64,000 bases of DNA. Source: an uncultured Lachnospiraceae bacterium. GTDB taxonomy: Bacteria; Bacillota; Clostridia; Lachnospirales; Lachnospiraceae. Numbering within the stretch: the first letter of the stretch is position 1; each line of letters begins with the position of its first letter. The position numbers were made by a program, and so were the translations under genes. The stretch spans positions 35,463 to 99,462 of the forward strand of contig CAMNSD010000014.1 of the NCBI GenBank assembly GCA_946554445.1, read 5' to 3'. Below the pieces are notes generated by a model. That model made no database searches, was not told where the DNA came from, and saw nothing but the letters and a program-made list of their open reading frames with translations. Below are positions 9,036 through 18,300 of this stretch, one piece after another.

Positions 9036-9482
9036 TCAGCCGTTCAACATACTCAGGCCCATCGTAGCAATATTCTTGCTCGCGGAAAAAGCCGTGGTGT
9101 TCGCCTGATACGCACGGCTCGCATCTATCAGGTTCGTCATCTCGGTAATAATATTCACATTCGGATACATCACATAACCGTTCTCATCAGCATCCGGATG
9201 AGAGGGATCGTAAACCATGTTGCCTTCCGTCCAAGTATCCTCATAGACGCCGGTTACCTTCACGCCGCTTCCCGAATAACGGTCCCTTGCCTTATTTAAC
9301 ACCTGATGAAACGGTGTCTGGGAATTTTTCTCTTCAAATACTACTACCTTCCTGCGATAGGGCGTACCGTCCTCCGTTCGGGTAGTATTCGCATTCGCCA
9401 CATTCTGCGCGATGGTATCCATACGGAAACGCTCCGCTGTCATACCAGTCGCATTGATATCAAATGCGCTAAACATTGCCAT
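9036..9482 (-). CDS. flgC: Flagellar basal-body rod protein FlgC
   Basis: FlgC is a proximal rod subunit exported through the flagellar apparatus. The 148-residue protein begins with the rod-family motif (RMDTIAQNVANANTTRTEDG). It carries the internal GVYEDTWTEGNMVYDPSHPDA region and ends in the C-terminal helix DASRAYQANTTAFSASKNI typical of flagellar axial proteins. It follows flgB after 37 bases. Confidence 0.96.
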   Translation of the reverse strand: MAMFSAFDINATGMTAERFRMDTIAQNVANANTTRTEDGTPYRRKVVVFEEKNSQTPFHQVLNKARDRYSGSGVKVTGVYEDTWTEGNMVYDPSHPDADENGYVMYPNVNIITEMTNLIDASRAYQANTTAFSASKNIATMGLSMLNG

Positions 9483-9519
9483 ATGTATTTCCCCCTTATA
9501 TTATGTTCTTCTTATACTT

Positions 9520-9924
9520 TTATTTCATAACTGACTGCAGGTTCTTAAACTCCTGGTGCACGCTCTGATAAAGTCCCTGGTACACCACCTGGTTCTTGGC
9601 AAGATACACACCTTCTGTATCCGGATCCACATTATTGCCATCCAAGCGGTAGGAAAATCCCGCATAGTCCGTGTAGGCAATCGGATTGAGTCGGTTCATC
9701 TTCACATCAGCCACCTTGGCATCCATCGTCTTATATCTGGAATGTCTAAGAGCCTTGGCAAGCTGTATCTCAAAGTTCACGTCCTGTCTCTTGTATCCAG
9801 GCGTATCCGCATTGGCAATATTATTGGAGATTGCCTCATTGCGGAGCCAGGATGCATCCATAGCCTTGTCTAACACATTGACATAGTCAAAAACATTGGT
9901 GTTAATCAAAGAACTCATAGTCAT
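9520..9924 (-). CDS. flgB: Flagellar basal-body rod protein FlgB
   Basis: This proximal rod subunit is the first gene of the fla block. The 134-residue protein has the axial-protein N-terminus (RNEAISNNIANADTPGYKR) and the YQGLYQSVHQEFKNLQSVM C-terminal helix. The ATG at 9924 (MTM) or the ATG two codons later at 9918 may be used; GGAGTATG precedes the latter closely, GGAAGGAG the former. A sigma-A-like promoter lies just upstream, and a terminator separates it from codY. Confidence 0.95.
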   Translation of the reverse strand: MTMSSLINTNVFDYVNVLDKAMDASWLRNEAISNNIANADTPGYKRQDVNFEIQLAKALRHSRYKTMDAKVADVKMNRLNPIAYTDYAGFSYRLDGNNVDPDTEGVYLAKNQVVYQGLYQSVHQEFKNLQSVMK

Positions 9925-9955
9925 ACTCCTTCCACGTTAATACAATCCATATTCC

Positions 9956-9983
9956 ATTATAATAAAAATATCAAAAATTACAA
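9956..9983 (-). promoter_or_regulatory. Sigma-A-like promoter of the fla operon (before flgB)
   Basis: On the minus strand TTGTAA (9983-9978) is followed by a 16-base, T-rich spacer and TATAAT (9961-9956), 32 bases ahead of the flgB start. It lies downstream of the codY terminator, so the flagellar genes probably have their own vegetative promoter. Confidence 0.6.
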
Positions 9984-10030
9984 GGTTTTTCGAGTGATTT
10001 TCACAATTCATATCGCTCTTTGAAAAATAA

Positions 10031-10077
10031 AAAAGGACTTACAGCGCCATTCCCTGCCGCTTTCTGTAAATCCTTTT
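10031..10077 (-). terminator. Terminator behind codY
   Basis: AAAAGGACTTACAG (10031-10044) pairs with CTGTAAATCCTTTT (10064-10077) around a C-rich loop. On the minus strand the hairpin ends in a T-rich run, as expected for an intrinsic terminator 55 bases after the codY stop. Confidence 0.8.
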
Positions 10078-10131
10078 CCACAAGATGGAAACTACCATCC
10101 GACATTCCGTTGTCTTATATGTAATTATCTA

Positions 10132-10917
10132 CTAAAACCGGCCCTGTTCCTTCAGCTTCTCCACCTCATCAAAGACCACGTCATTCAACACTTTGATATA
10201 TGTGCCTTTCATACCGGAAGAACGGGATTCTATCACGCCCGCGCTCTCAAATTTGCGGAGCGCATTGACGATGACCGATCTGGTGATGCCCACCTTATCC
10301 GCGATCTTGCTGGCCACAAGGATTCCCTCCATACCGCCCAGTTCGTCAAAAATATGCGTGATCGCTTCCATCTCCGAGAACGACAGCGTACCGATCGCCG
10401 ATTTCACAACTGCGACCTTCCGGTTCTCCTCCGCATTCTCCTCGCTCACCGCCCGCAACATCTCAAGCCCTACCACTGTGGTGCCGTACTCGCACAGGAT
10501 AATGTCGTCTATATCGTACTGGTCGCCGCATTTATAGAGAAACAATGTGCCCAGCCGCTCCCCTGAAATCTCAATCGGGGCAATCACCGCCTGGAAACGT
10601 TTGGTATCCACATTCTCAAATCCCAGTGTCTCCAGATTTACATTCTCCTTCGTGGATAACACGCCTAAAAGACGCTCGTTGAGCATCGGATCAATAAATC
10701 CGCCCACATGATCTACGATCAATTCCGTAATGGACTCCACCGAGTCCATATCTCCAATGCCCAGCACCTTGCCCTTCCTGCTGATAACGAGCACATTGGA
10801 AACAAGAATTTCCTTAAGCACATCACAGATATCGTTGAACACGACCTTGCCCGAATTGTTGTTGTGTAAAAGTTTCCCGATCTTTCTGGTCTTATCTAAT
10901 AATTGAACACTGCTCAT
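10132..10917 (-). CDS. codY: GTP- and branched-chain-amino-acid-sensing repressor CodY
   Basis: CodY is the global nutrient regulator of low-GC Gram-positives; it represses motility, uptake and catabolic genes when GTP and Ile/Leu/Val are plentiful. The 261-residue protein has the N-terminal GAF ligand domain (starting MSSVQLLDKTRKIGKLL) and a C-terminal winged helix-turn-helix at about residues 196-245 (VASKIADKVGITRSVIVNAL). Length is standard. It lies directly upstream of flgB as in Bacillus subtilis, where CodY controls fla/che, so control of the neighbouring flagellar block is plausible. The clp-codV genes that precede codY in Bacillus are absent here. Confidence 0.97.
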   Translation of the reverse strand: MSSVQLLDKTRKIGKLLHNNNSGKVVFNDICDVLKEILVSNVLVISRKGKVLGIGDMDSVESITELIVDHVGGFIDPMLNERLLGVLSTKENVNLETLGFENVDTKRFQAVIAPIEISGERLGTLFLYKCGDQYDIDDIILCEYGTTVVGLEMLRAVSEENAEENRKVAVVKSAIGTLSFSEMEAITHIFDELGGMEGILVASKIADKVGITRSVIVNALRKFESAGVIESRSSGMKGTYIKVLNDVVFDEVEKLKEQGRF

Positions 10918-10970
10918 GTATCTTACTCCTCAATTTATGACACTGTTGTTACACAATTCTATATAAATTG

Positions 10971-10999
10971 ATTTTATCACACCATTTGAGCATTTTCAA
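10971..10999 (-). promoter_or_regulatory. Promoter of codY
   Basis: On the minus strand TTGAAA (10999-10994) and TAAAAT (10976-10971) are 17 bases apart. The start codon follows after about 50 bases, with GAGGAG as ribosome site. Confidence 0.65.
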
Positions 11000-11044
11000 T
11001 GTATTTTTGACACAATTCAAGCTCAATTAATACCAGTTGTGCAC

Positions 11045-11059
11045 AATTTTCAGAATTTC
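11045..11059. promoter_or_regulatory. Possible CodY box upstream of codY
   Basis: AATTTTCAGAATTTC matches 12 of 15 positions of the CodY consensus AATTTTCWGAAAATT. It lies between the topA stop and the codY promoter, about 45 bases upstream of the -35 element, which would allow autoregulation. CodY boxes are degenerate and this region is AT-rich, so the call is tentative. Confidence 0.35.
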
Positions 11060-11067
11060 ACAGCAAC

Positions 11068-13146
11068 TCACTGTGCCTCCACTTTTGCCGCATCTTTGAT
11101 AAAGCCGCAGCTTTCATCGGAACATACCAGCTTATTGCCTTTCTGCAAAAGAATAGAACCGCAGCGGTCGCACCTTTCATTTACCGGTTTCTGCCACACC
11201 ATGAAATCACAGTCGGGATTGTCGATACAGCCATAATACTTCCGGCCCTTCTTTGTTTTTTTCAAGACAATGTCCTTACCGCACTTAGGACACTCCACGC
11301 CAATCTTCTCAAAGTAAGGCTTGGTATTCCTGCACTCCGGAAATCCAGGGCAGGCTAAGAACCTGCCGTGCGGTCCATATTTGATGACCATCTGTCTGCC
11401 GCAGACATCACAGAACTCATCCGAGAGTTCATCTGCGATCTCCACTTCTTCCAGTTCTTTCTCCGCCTTCTCCACGGCTTCCTCCAGATCGGGATAGAAA
11501 TTCTTCACCACTGTCTTCCACTTCACAGTGCCTTCTTCCACCCCATCTAAGAGGGCTTCCATGGTGGCTGTAAAATTCACATCCACGATAGAGGGAAAGG
11601 CTTCCTTCATCATATTATTGACAACTTCACCCAACTCCGTCACATACAGATTTTTATTTTCCTTTACAATATAACGCCGTGCCAATATCGTCGTGATAGT
11701 AGGCGAATAGGTACTTGGACGTCCGATACCGAGTTCTTCCATGGCATGTACCAGGGACGCCTCCGTATAATGAGGCGCCGGCTGCGTAAAATGCTGTTTT
11801 TCTTCCAGACCAAGCAGGGATAATTTACTGTCCTCAGTAATCCCCTTTGCCAGCGTATTGTTCTCCTCTTTCTCCTCATCCTGCGTATAGACGCTCATAA
11901 AGCCGTCAAACTTCACTTTGGAAGCCGCCACCGTGAACCGCTGCCCTGCCGCGTCAATCTTCACGGAAGTGGTCTCATAAGAAGCCGCCGCCATCTGACT
12001 TGCCGTAAACCGCTTCCAGATCAGTTGATAAAGCCTGAACTGATCCCTGGAAAGGGAATCCTTGATATCTAATGGCAGCCGGCTGATATCCGTAGGCCGG
12101 ATTGCCTCATGCGCGTCCTGTATCTTGGGACCGCTCTTCTTCTCCTGCTCCTTATCGGAAGCATAATCTTTTCCATATTTCTCCGTGATATATTCCTTCG
12201 CCGCCGCCTCAGCTTCCTCCGAAACCCTGGTGGAATCTGTACGCAGATAAGAGATGATACCCGTAGTGCCATTTCCCTTGATCTCTATACCTTCATACAG
12301 CTGCTGCGCCAGACGCATGGTCTTTTGCGTGGAAAAGTTCAATACCTTACTGGCCTCCTGCTGTAAAGTTGACGTGGTGAAAGGCAGCGGCGCCTTGCGG
12401 ATCCGCTCACCTGTCTTTATGGATGTAACCTTGTACTCCGCGCCTTCCAGAGACTTCTTGATCTGTTCCAGTTCCTCTTTAGAAGAAATAGTCTTCTTCT
12501 CCTCCACTGTCCCATAATATTTGGCAACCAAAGGCTTCCTCTCCCCTGCAATGGATAGAGAGGCATCCAGCGTCCAGTACTCCTCCGGGATAAATTCGTT
12601 GATTTCCTCTTCCCTGTCACAGATGATACGAAGCGCCACCGACTGCACCCTGCCGGCGCTTAACCCCCGTTTCACCTTCGCCCATAACACCGGTGAAATC
12701 TTATACCCCACCATACGGTCGAGACACCGGCGCGCCTGCTGCGCATCCACCAGGTCCATATTGATCTCTCTGGCGTTCTTTAAAGATTCCTTTACCGCCG
12801 TCTTGGTGATTTCATTGAAGGTAATCCGATATACCTTTTTATTTTCTAGCTTCAACGCATATAATAAATGCCATGAAATTGCCTCTCCCTCGCGGTCTGG
12901 ATCGGTTGCGAGATAAATCTTATCCGCTTTCTTCACTTCCTTGCGCAGATTCGCCAGAATATCCCCTTTTCCCCGAATCGTAATATACTTCGGTTCAAAA
13001 TCATGTTCCACATCGATGCCCAGCGCGCTGCGCGGCAAATCCCTCACATGTCCGTTGCTCGCCACTACCTCATAATTAGAACCTAAGAATTTCTTGATTG
13101 TCTTCACCTTCGCGGGTGATTCCACGATCACTAAATACTTCGCCAT
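11068..13146 (-). CDS. topA: DNA topoisomerase I
   Basis: This type IA topoisomerase relaxes negative supercoils through a transient 5'-phosphotyrosine link. The N-terminal Toprim domain contains VESPAKVKTIKKFLG and DPDREGEAISWH. The catalytic tyrosine lies in ISYLRTDSTR near residue 300. The C-terminus has three zinc-finger-like C4 units (CDVCG..CPGFPEC, CPKCG..CIDNPDC, CDRCG..CSDESC). I prefer the ATG at 13146, giving 692 residues, because AGGGGA precedes it and the protein then begins MAKYLVIVESPAK; an in-frame ATG 7 codons earlier has no advantage. In Bacillus-type genomes dprA lies directly upstream; here dprA is 29 kb away behind the pilus locus. Confidence 0.97.
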   Translation of the reverse strand: MAKYLVIVESPAKVKTIKKFLGSNYEVVASNGHVRDLPRSALGIDVEHDFEPKYITIRGKGDILANLRKEVKKADKIYLATDPDREGEAISWHLLYALKLENKKVYRITFNEITKTAVKESLKNAREINMDLVDAQQARRCLDRMVGYKISPVLWAKVKRGLSAGRVQSVALRIICDREEEINEFIPEEYWTLDASLSIAGERKPLVAKYYGTVEEKKTISSKEELEQIKKSLEGAEYKVTSIKTGERIRKAPLPFTTSTLQQEASKVLNFSTQKTMRLAQQLYEGIEIKGNGTTGIISYLRTDSTRVSEEAEAAAKEYITEKYGKDYASDKEQEKKSGPKIQDAHEAIRPTDISRLPLDIKDSLSRDQFRLYQLIWKRFTASQMAAASYETTSVKIDAAGQRFTVAASKVKFDGFMSVYTQDEEKEENNTLAKGITEDSKLSLLGLEEKQHFTQPAPHYTEASLVHAMEELGIGRPSTYSPTITTILARRYIVKENKNLYVTELGEVVNNMMKEAFPSIVDVNFTATMEALLDGVEEGTVKWKTVVKNFYPDLEEAVEKAEKELEEVEIADELSDEFCDVCGRQMVIKYGPHGRFLACPGFPECRNTKPYFEKIGVECPKCGKDIVLKKTKKGRKYYGCIDNPDCDFMVWQKPVNERCDRCGSILLQKGNKLVCSDESCGFIKDAAKVEAQ

Positions 13147-13390
13147 AGCAATTTCCCCTATCTGCACATACCATATGCTTCATATTCCCATATGTTTCCT
13201 GTTTCTTCATATTATAAATATTATTATGATGCACATCGTTGCATTTTATTAACGTGCAACACTATACACCATATTTGCGGCCATGGCAAGTGGTAAATGA
13301 TAAAAAATGTGTAAAGCATTCTGGCCGGCAGTATATACTGTCACTGACAAAAACATGTCCAAAAGATGTTTTAAATGTGTTGTTTTCCCC

Positions 13391-13419
13391 TTGACATGAC
13401 ATCTGCGTTCCCTTATAAT
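13391..13419 (+). promoter_or_regulatory. Consensus sigma-A promoter of the first Rpn-family gene
   Basis: TTGACA (13391-13396), a 17-base spacer and TATAAT (13414-13419) form a perfect consensus promoter. The leader to the ATG at 13604 is about 178 bases. It holds GCAGGAGA (13526-13533) complementary to TCTCCTGC (13582-13589), a hairpin ending just before the ribosome site. This and the preceding topA upstream region account for the 457 bases without a gene. Confidence 0.75.
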
Positions 13420-13603
13420 GAGTGTCAAAGCATAACAATTTCTAGATAACAATAATGTGTCAAATCAAACATTCTTACTTTTCAGAAAATCTATGCTTTT
13501 AAATTCAAACCAATTACATTTAAAAGCAGGAGATTCTGATACGGGCAGTTCTACTCTGACGGAAATGCGGCCATGCCATTTTCTCCTGCAGACGGGAGGA
13601 AAC

Positions 13604-14464
13604 ATGGAGAAGATTTCATTAAAGGCAGACTATGCTTTCAAGGAGCTGTTTGCCCACGAAAAAGTCAGGAAACAATTTTTGAGTGATGTGCTGGGGATAC
13701 CTTTGGAACAGATCAAGTCGGTGCGGCTGGCGAATCCTTTTCTGCGAAGGACATTCCGGAGGCAGAAGCAGGGGATCATGGATATCGCGCTGGTACTTAA
13801 CGACAACACCAAGATTGATATCGAGATGCAGGTGTACAGACAGAAACATTACACCCAAAGGAAACTGTACTATTTGGCGAGGATGTACACGGATGACCTG
13901 ATGATTGGAGAAAAATACAGGAAACTGCGCCGATGTGTCAGTATCAGTCTGGTGGATTTTGAACTTCTTTCGGATACGGAGGAATATCACAGTGTCTATC
14001 GTCTGCGTGATGAAACGGGCAGGGAACTGACGGATCTGTGGGAGATACATATCATCGAACTGAGGAAGGAACTCACCGGGCGCAGAGTGGATGACTGGAT
14101 CCGGCTGTTCAATGCGACCAGCCAGGAAGAGGTAGACCGGATTGCAGAACAGAATGGGAGGATGAGAGACGTGGCAGAGGTGATAAGACAGATGGGACTG
14201 ATCAGAACATTACGCTGGATGTATGATGATTATTGGAGAGCAAAGAGAGATCGTTGGGATGAGGACGAGTATGTGCGGGATGAAGGCATTGCTATCGGTA
14301 AAGCTGAAGATACCCTCCAACTCCTCAACACCCTTGGCAAAGTCCCGACGGACCTTGCCGAGAGGATCAAATCCGAACGGGACACGGAAATCCTGGACCG
14401 CTGGCACCTGTCAGCCGCCAAGGCTGACAGCATTGCGCAGTTTCGCGAAAGGGAGGATTTGTAA
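13604..14464 (+). CDS. Rpn-family PD-(D/E)XK nuclease/putative transposase (intact copy)
   Basis: Rpn-family proteins are recombination-promoting DNA nucleases found in many mobile copies per genome. The 286-residue product starts MEKISLKADYAFKELFAHEK, the usual N-terminus. It carries the nuclease core at about residues 55-75 (GIMDIALVLND and the DIEMQ form of the E-x-Q motif). A mixed C-terminal part ends in RWHLSAAKADSIAQFRERE. The ATG at 13604 follows GGGAGGA with 3 bases of spacing; an upstream in-frame ATG at 13457 would add 49 residues unlike the family. It is one of only a few plus-strand genes and sits at the junction between the topA-codY-flagellar block and the pilus locus. Confidence 0.85.
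   Translation: MEKISLKADYAFKELFAHEKVRKQFLSDVLGIPLEQIKSVRLANPFLRRTFRRQKQGIMDIALVLNDNTKIDIEMQVYRQKHYTQRKLYYLARMYTDDLMIGEKYRKLRRCVSISLVDFELLSDTEEYHSVYRLRDETGRELTDLWEIHIIELRKELTGRRVDDWIRLFNATSQEEVDRIAEQNGRMRDVAEVIRQMGLIRTLRWMYDDYWRAKRDRWDEDEYVRDEGIAIGKAEDTLQLLNTLGKVPTDLAERIKSERDTEILDRWHLSAAKADSIAQFREREDL
13723..14464 (+). repeat. First unit of a 781-bp-offset tandem duplication
   Basis: This stretch matches 14504-15245 base for base at a constant offset of 781, with no insertion or deletion. The last roughly 380 bases are nearly identical, whereas the first half shows many substitutions. Confidence 0.9.
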
Positions 14465-14501
14465 AATAAAAAAGTTCTTGACATGCTATTCCGCCCCAAC
14501 T

Positions 14502-15245
14502 ATGCGGCTGGCGAATCCTTTTCTGCGGAAATGGTTCCGCAGACAGAAGCAGGGAATCCTGGATGTCCTGCTCATATTAAATGATGATACCCGGATCGGT
14601 ATTGAGATGCAGGTACACACGCAGAACCACTGGACGAAGCGAAATCTGTATTATCTGGGACGGATGTATACGGATGAACTGATGGTCGGAGAGAATTACG
14701 GGAAACTGCATCGGTGTATCAGTATCAGTCTCCTGGATTTTAAACTGTTGCCGAACACGGGAAATTATCACAACATTTACCGTTTACGGAACAGGGACGG
14801 AGAAGAACTGACGGATCTGTGGGAAGTGCATATCATCGAACTGGGGAAGGAACTGACAGGGAACAGAGTAGATGACTGGATCCGGTTATTCAATGCGACC
14901 AGCCAGGAAGAGGTAGACCGGATCGCAGAACAGAATGGGAGGATGAGAGACGTGGCAGAGGTGGTAAGACAGATGGGGCTGATCAGGACAATAAGATGGT
15001 TCTATGATGGATATTGGAGAGCAAAGAGAGACCGCTGGGCCGAGGACGAGTATGTGCGGGATGAGGGCATTGCTATCGGTAAAGCTGAAGATACCCTCCA
15101 ACTCCTCAACACCCTTGGCGAAGTCCCGACGGACCTTGCCGAGAGGATCAAATCCGAACGCGACACAGAAATCCTGGACCGCTGGCACCTGTCGGCCGCC
15201 AGGGCTGACAGCATTGCGCATTTTCGCGAAAGGGAGGATTTGTAA
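14502..15245 (+). pseudogene. 5'-truncated second copy of the Rpn-family gene
   Basis: This copy matches the upstream Rpn gene from residue 41 onward, but the first 40 residues, including the conserved N-terminal helix, are missing. The ATG at 14502 (MRLANPFLRKW) has no ribosome site ahead of it. The reading frame is otherwise open for 247 residues and keeps the nuclease core (GILDVLLILND, GIEMQ). It is joined to the first copy by 39 bases. Its open frame argues for recent origin or for translation coupled to the first copy; I treat it as a truncated remnant. Confidence 0.75.
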
Positions 15246-15274
15246 AAATTCCTTTCTAAATTTATAAAACTGAT

Positions 15275-15312
15275 AAAACGCCTCATAACCCAAACCGGTC
15301 ATGAGGCGTTTT
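15275..15312. terminator. Bidirectional terminator between Rpn copy and pilus locus
   Basis: AAAACGCCTCAT (15275-15286) pairs perfectly with ATGAGGCGTTTT (15301-15312), giving A- and T-runs on both sides. It lies between convergent genes and should end both the Rpn transcript and the long pilus operon transcript. Confidence 0.85.
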
Positions 15313-15340
15313 ATTATATCTTTTACTATCTACAAACCAT

Positions 15341-18300
15341 TTACTCTAGCAGGAACATCTGCGCCCTTGTGAGGGCGATGACATCAGTGCCAATCGCATG
15401 ACGCTCCTTGCCACCCTTCATATATCTGGTATCGAGTGCGATGAAGATTCTGGAAACTTCCTCATCGTTTCCTTTCAGCGCCACCACCGGAGCCTTAATC
15501 CGATACACAACTCCCTGTCTGAATAATCCATCCGTCACTTCCACAAGGCGGTTATTCTCCACCATCCAGACCTGGCTGCCAAAAGGTGTGAAATCAACCT
15601 CATTGATACTGCCGTCCGCAAGCACTAACTCCGCGTCCGGATTACCACCATTTTCGTAGTAGAAGGAAATTTTCGTCACCTTATTGAACGCGATATTGTT
15701 GTCCACGAACTTGAAATACACGTCCACCGTCTCATCCAGGATTCCGCCTTCTGTATCCGCATTGAGTTTAAATTCCTGATCGAAAGGAATCGGTATGCTT
15801 TCTACGGATGTAGCTGATGCTCCAAATCCTGCCACAATATCTACTTTCGGGTTGTGGATACCGGCATTATATGCCGCGGTCAAAGCATTGACAAACAGCT
15901 TGCACTCATCCACACCGTCCTTCGGCTCCTCACCGTTATCCTTCTCATAAAAATACGGATATTCGTTCTGTCCCACATACACCACATTGGCCTTGCTGTA
16001 AATATAATAGTTATTGCGGGCGTCTCTCGGGGAAACCCGATACCCACCGCCGCCCTCCGAACTATTATCATTCAGCGTATACCAACCGGTCACATGGACA
16101 TCGCTATCCTTTGTATTATTGGCGAAATCTAACAAATACTCAGGCGCCATAAGGGTTGTGACATCGCTGAAAAAGGCTGAACCCAACTCTCCTCCTACCT
16201 CAAAAGGATAGCAGGTGATACTTCCCTCATTAATCTTCTGTGCCTGCAGTGACGGCATGGGATCCGCAAACATATCCCTGTCCAAACCTTCATAGCGGTA
16301 ATATGCTCCGCCATCCCGGCCAAGTTTGGAGTATGTCATATCATTGGACTGCCCCAAAAGTGCTATATCCAATCCCAGACGTCCCGTATCTTCCGTGGCG
16401 CCTGCATAAGAGATCAGCACACTCCGTCCCTCGTTGATATATGCTGTCACCGCATCCTGCGCCGCTCCCAGGGAACCGCTGTTGCCAAATCCCAGCACCA
16501 GTACATCCCACTGGTTCAGATAATTGCCATTTTGGGCAATTCTCTCTCCCAATTGTGCTGAGGTAATCGTCTCAAACTCATACTTCACATTGAGTTTATT
16601 CTCCGCCATCTCCAGATAACGGCTAAGGGTTGCATTGTTAAGCTTCTCAAACTGTGTCTGCAGATTCGCTTTCTGATTCTCCGTATCATCCAGCACCTGT
16701 AGGACATTGACCGGAAGCTGCACCTGTCCTTGGATGGTAAAATAACCCATCATGGCATCCCTGCGGTAGCCATTATTGGCATCGGAAACCTCTAATTTCC
16801 AGGGAATAATCCCCGATTCCACGCCCTCAAACGAAACTGTGACCTGGCCGTCGCCTTCCACATATCCGCCAATCTCTCCTGTGGGATACAATTCCTCAGA
16901 AGGCGCAAAGAAACCGTCATAATTCAGATCCAGGTACAGATGTATCGAAGTATCCCCATGATAGGTATTGTCTACCTCTTCGTTGTCCCCTTCTTCTCCA
17001 TCCTCATTCTTCTGTTCCTGATTGCCGGTAATACGATAGAGAATCGTCCCTTCATATTTACCGTCTTCCGTGCGTTCCAGACTCTGAATCAGCGATGCCT
17101 GCTCCGGATCCTGATAATCGATCCGCGGCTTAACCACATTCAACTGTGCTCTAAACTCCGGATTGCCTCGAACCTCACGCACCGTATACAGATAGTCCCC
17201 GTACTGGTCCAACGCTTCATTCAAGAACGCGTACATCTGCGTATTGTCCGCAATATATCTAGTATTGACAGATCTAAACTGCTCTCCATCGGATTTCTTG
17301 ACATTGAGACAGTTATTCTCCACTACCACCGGATAGCCGGCGCGCAAATAATCTAACAACGCTTCTTTCTTCTGTTCGGTGATATCGCTGGCATCATATC
17401 TGGCATCCTTTCCGTATGCCGTGTCACCGGTATGATAGACCAACCCATTTAACTCGCTGTCATTATAAACTGTATGTTTATCTCTTCCCTCACGGTTCAG
17501 CAGCTGGCCGTCCAAGCCAATGAATATCATGTCGTAGGCGCTGTTGATATCCGCCCATTCCCCATTAAACTCCGCCACGGATTTTACCACTCTATCCACA
17601 TCCACAATCTTGGTAGAACGGAATATCTGCTGACCGCTCTCGCCGGAGTCTTTCTTCTGCCAATATAAGGTTGTGGTCTTCCTATCCTCATTATTATCCA
17701 CATGCAGGTCGGGTTCCAGATTAGCGCTGGGCTGCAGTTCCAAGATCGACACATCCCGATAATCCCCGATCATTCCCACTGAATAATTAATGATATAGGC
17801 AATGGCCCTGGCTTTGCTGACTTCATCTTCCAGCCAGTCCTCTTCCTTCAGCATCGTATTCTCCGCACGGATAGCGATCAACACTTCCCGGAAGCCACGC
17901 TTCGCCTCATCCCCATCAAAGGACTTCGGGAAATCGTCACTCACTAACGGTGTGTCACCATTCACCATATAGATATTTCGGTTTACATAATGGCAATCAT
18001 TGTCCTCATTGTCCTCAAAATCGTCGCTTTCAAGATTGTTGAACAAATCGGCCAGTTTATCTTTCTCACCCGTATTCTCATAGAATCCTGCCAGATCTTC
18101 TTTTAAGAAAACCCTGGCCAGATTATAATAATTGCTGTCCTTATATTGATCCGATGGTCCCGGACTGGTAATGATATCATAATCCACTATGACAGGCAAC
18201 AACTCCGTCACTGCCCTGTTAACGATAGCAAGCGCCACTTCTTCGGGCATATCCGACAGCCCTCCATTGCCTTCTCCCTTTGCAATGGTCTGTATGGCAG

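Noticed and set aside
9990..10015. CodY box ahead of flgB (GATTTTCACAATTC)
   Set aside because: It matches only about 9 of 15 positions in an AT-rich region.
14223..14501. N-terminal extension of the second Rpn copy reading through from the first copy
   Set aside because: Those codons are an out-of-frame reading of the first copy's 3' end and do not resemble the family.
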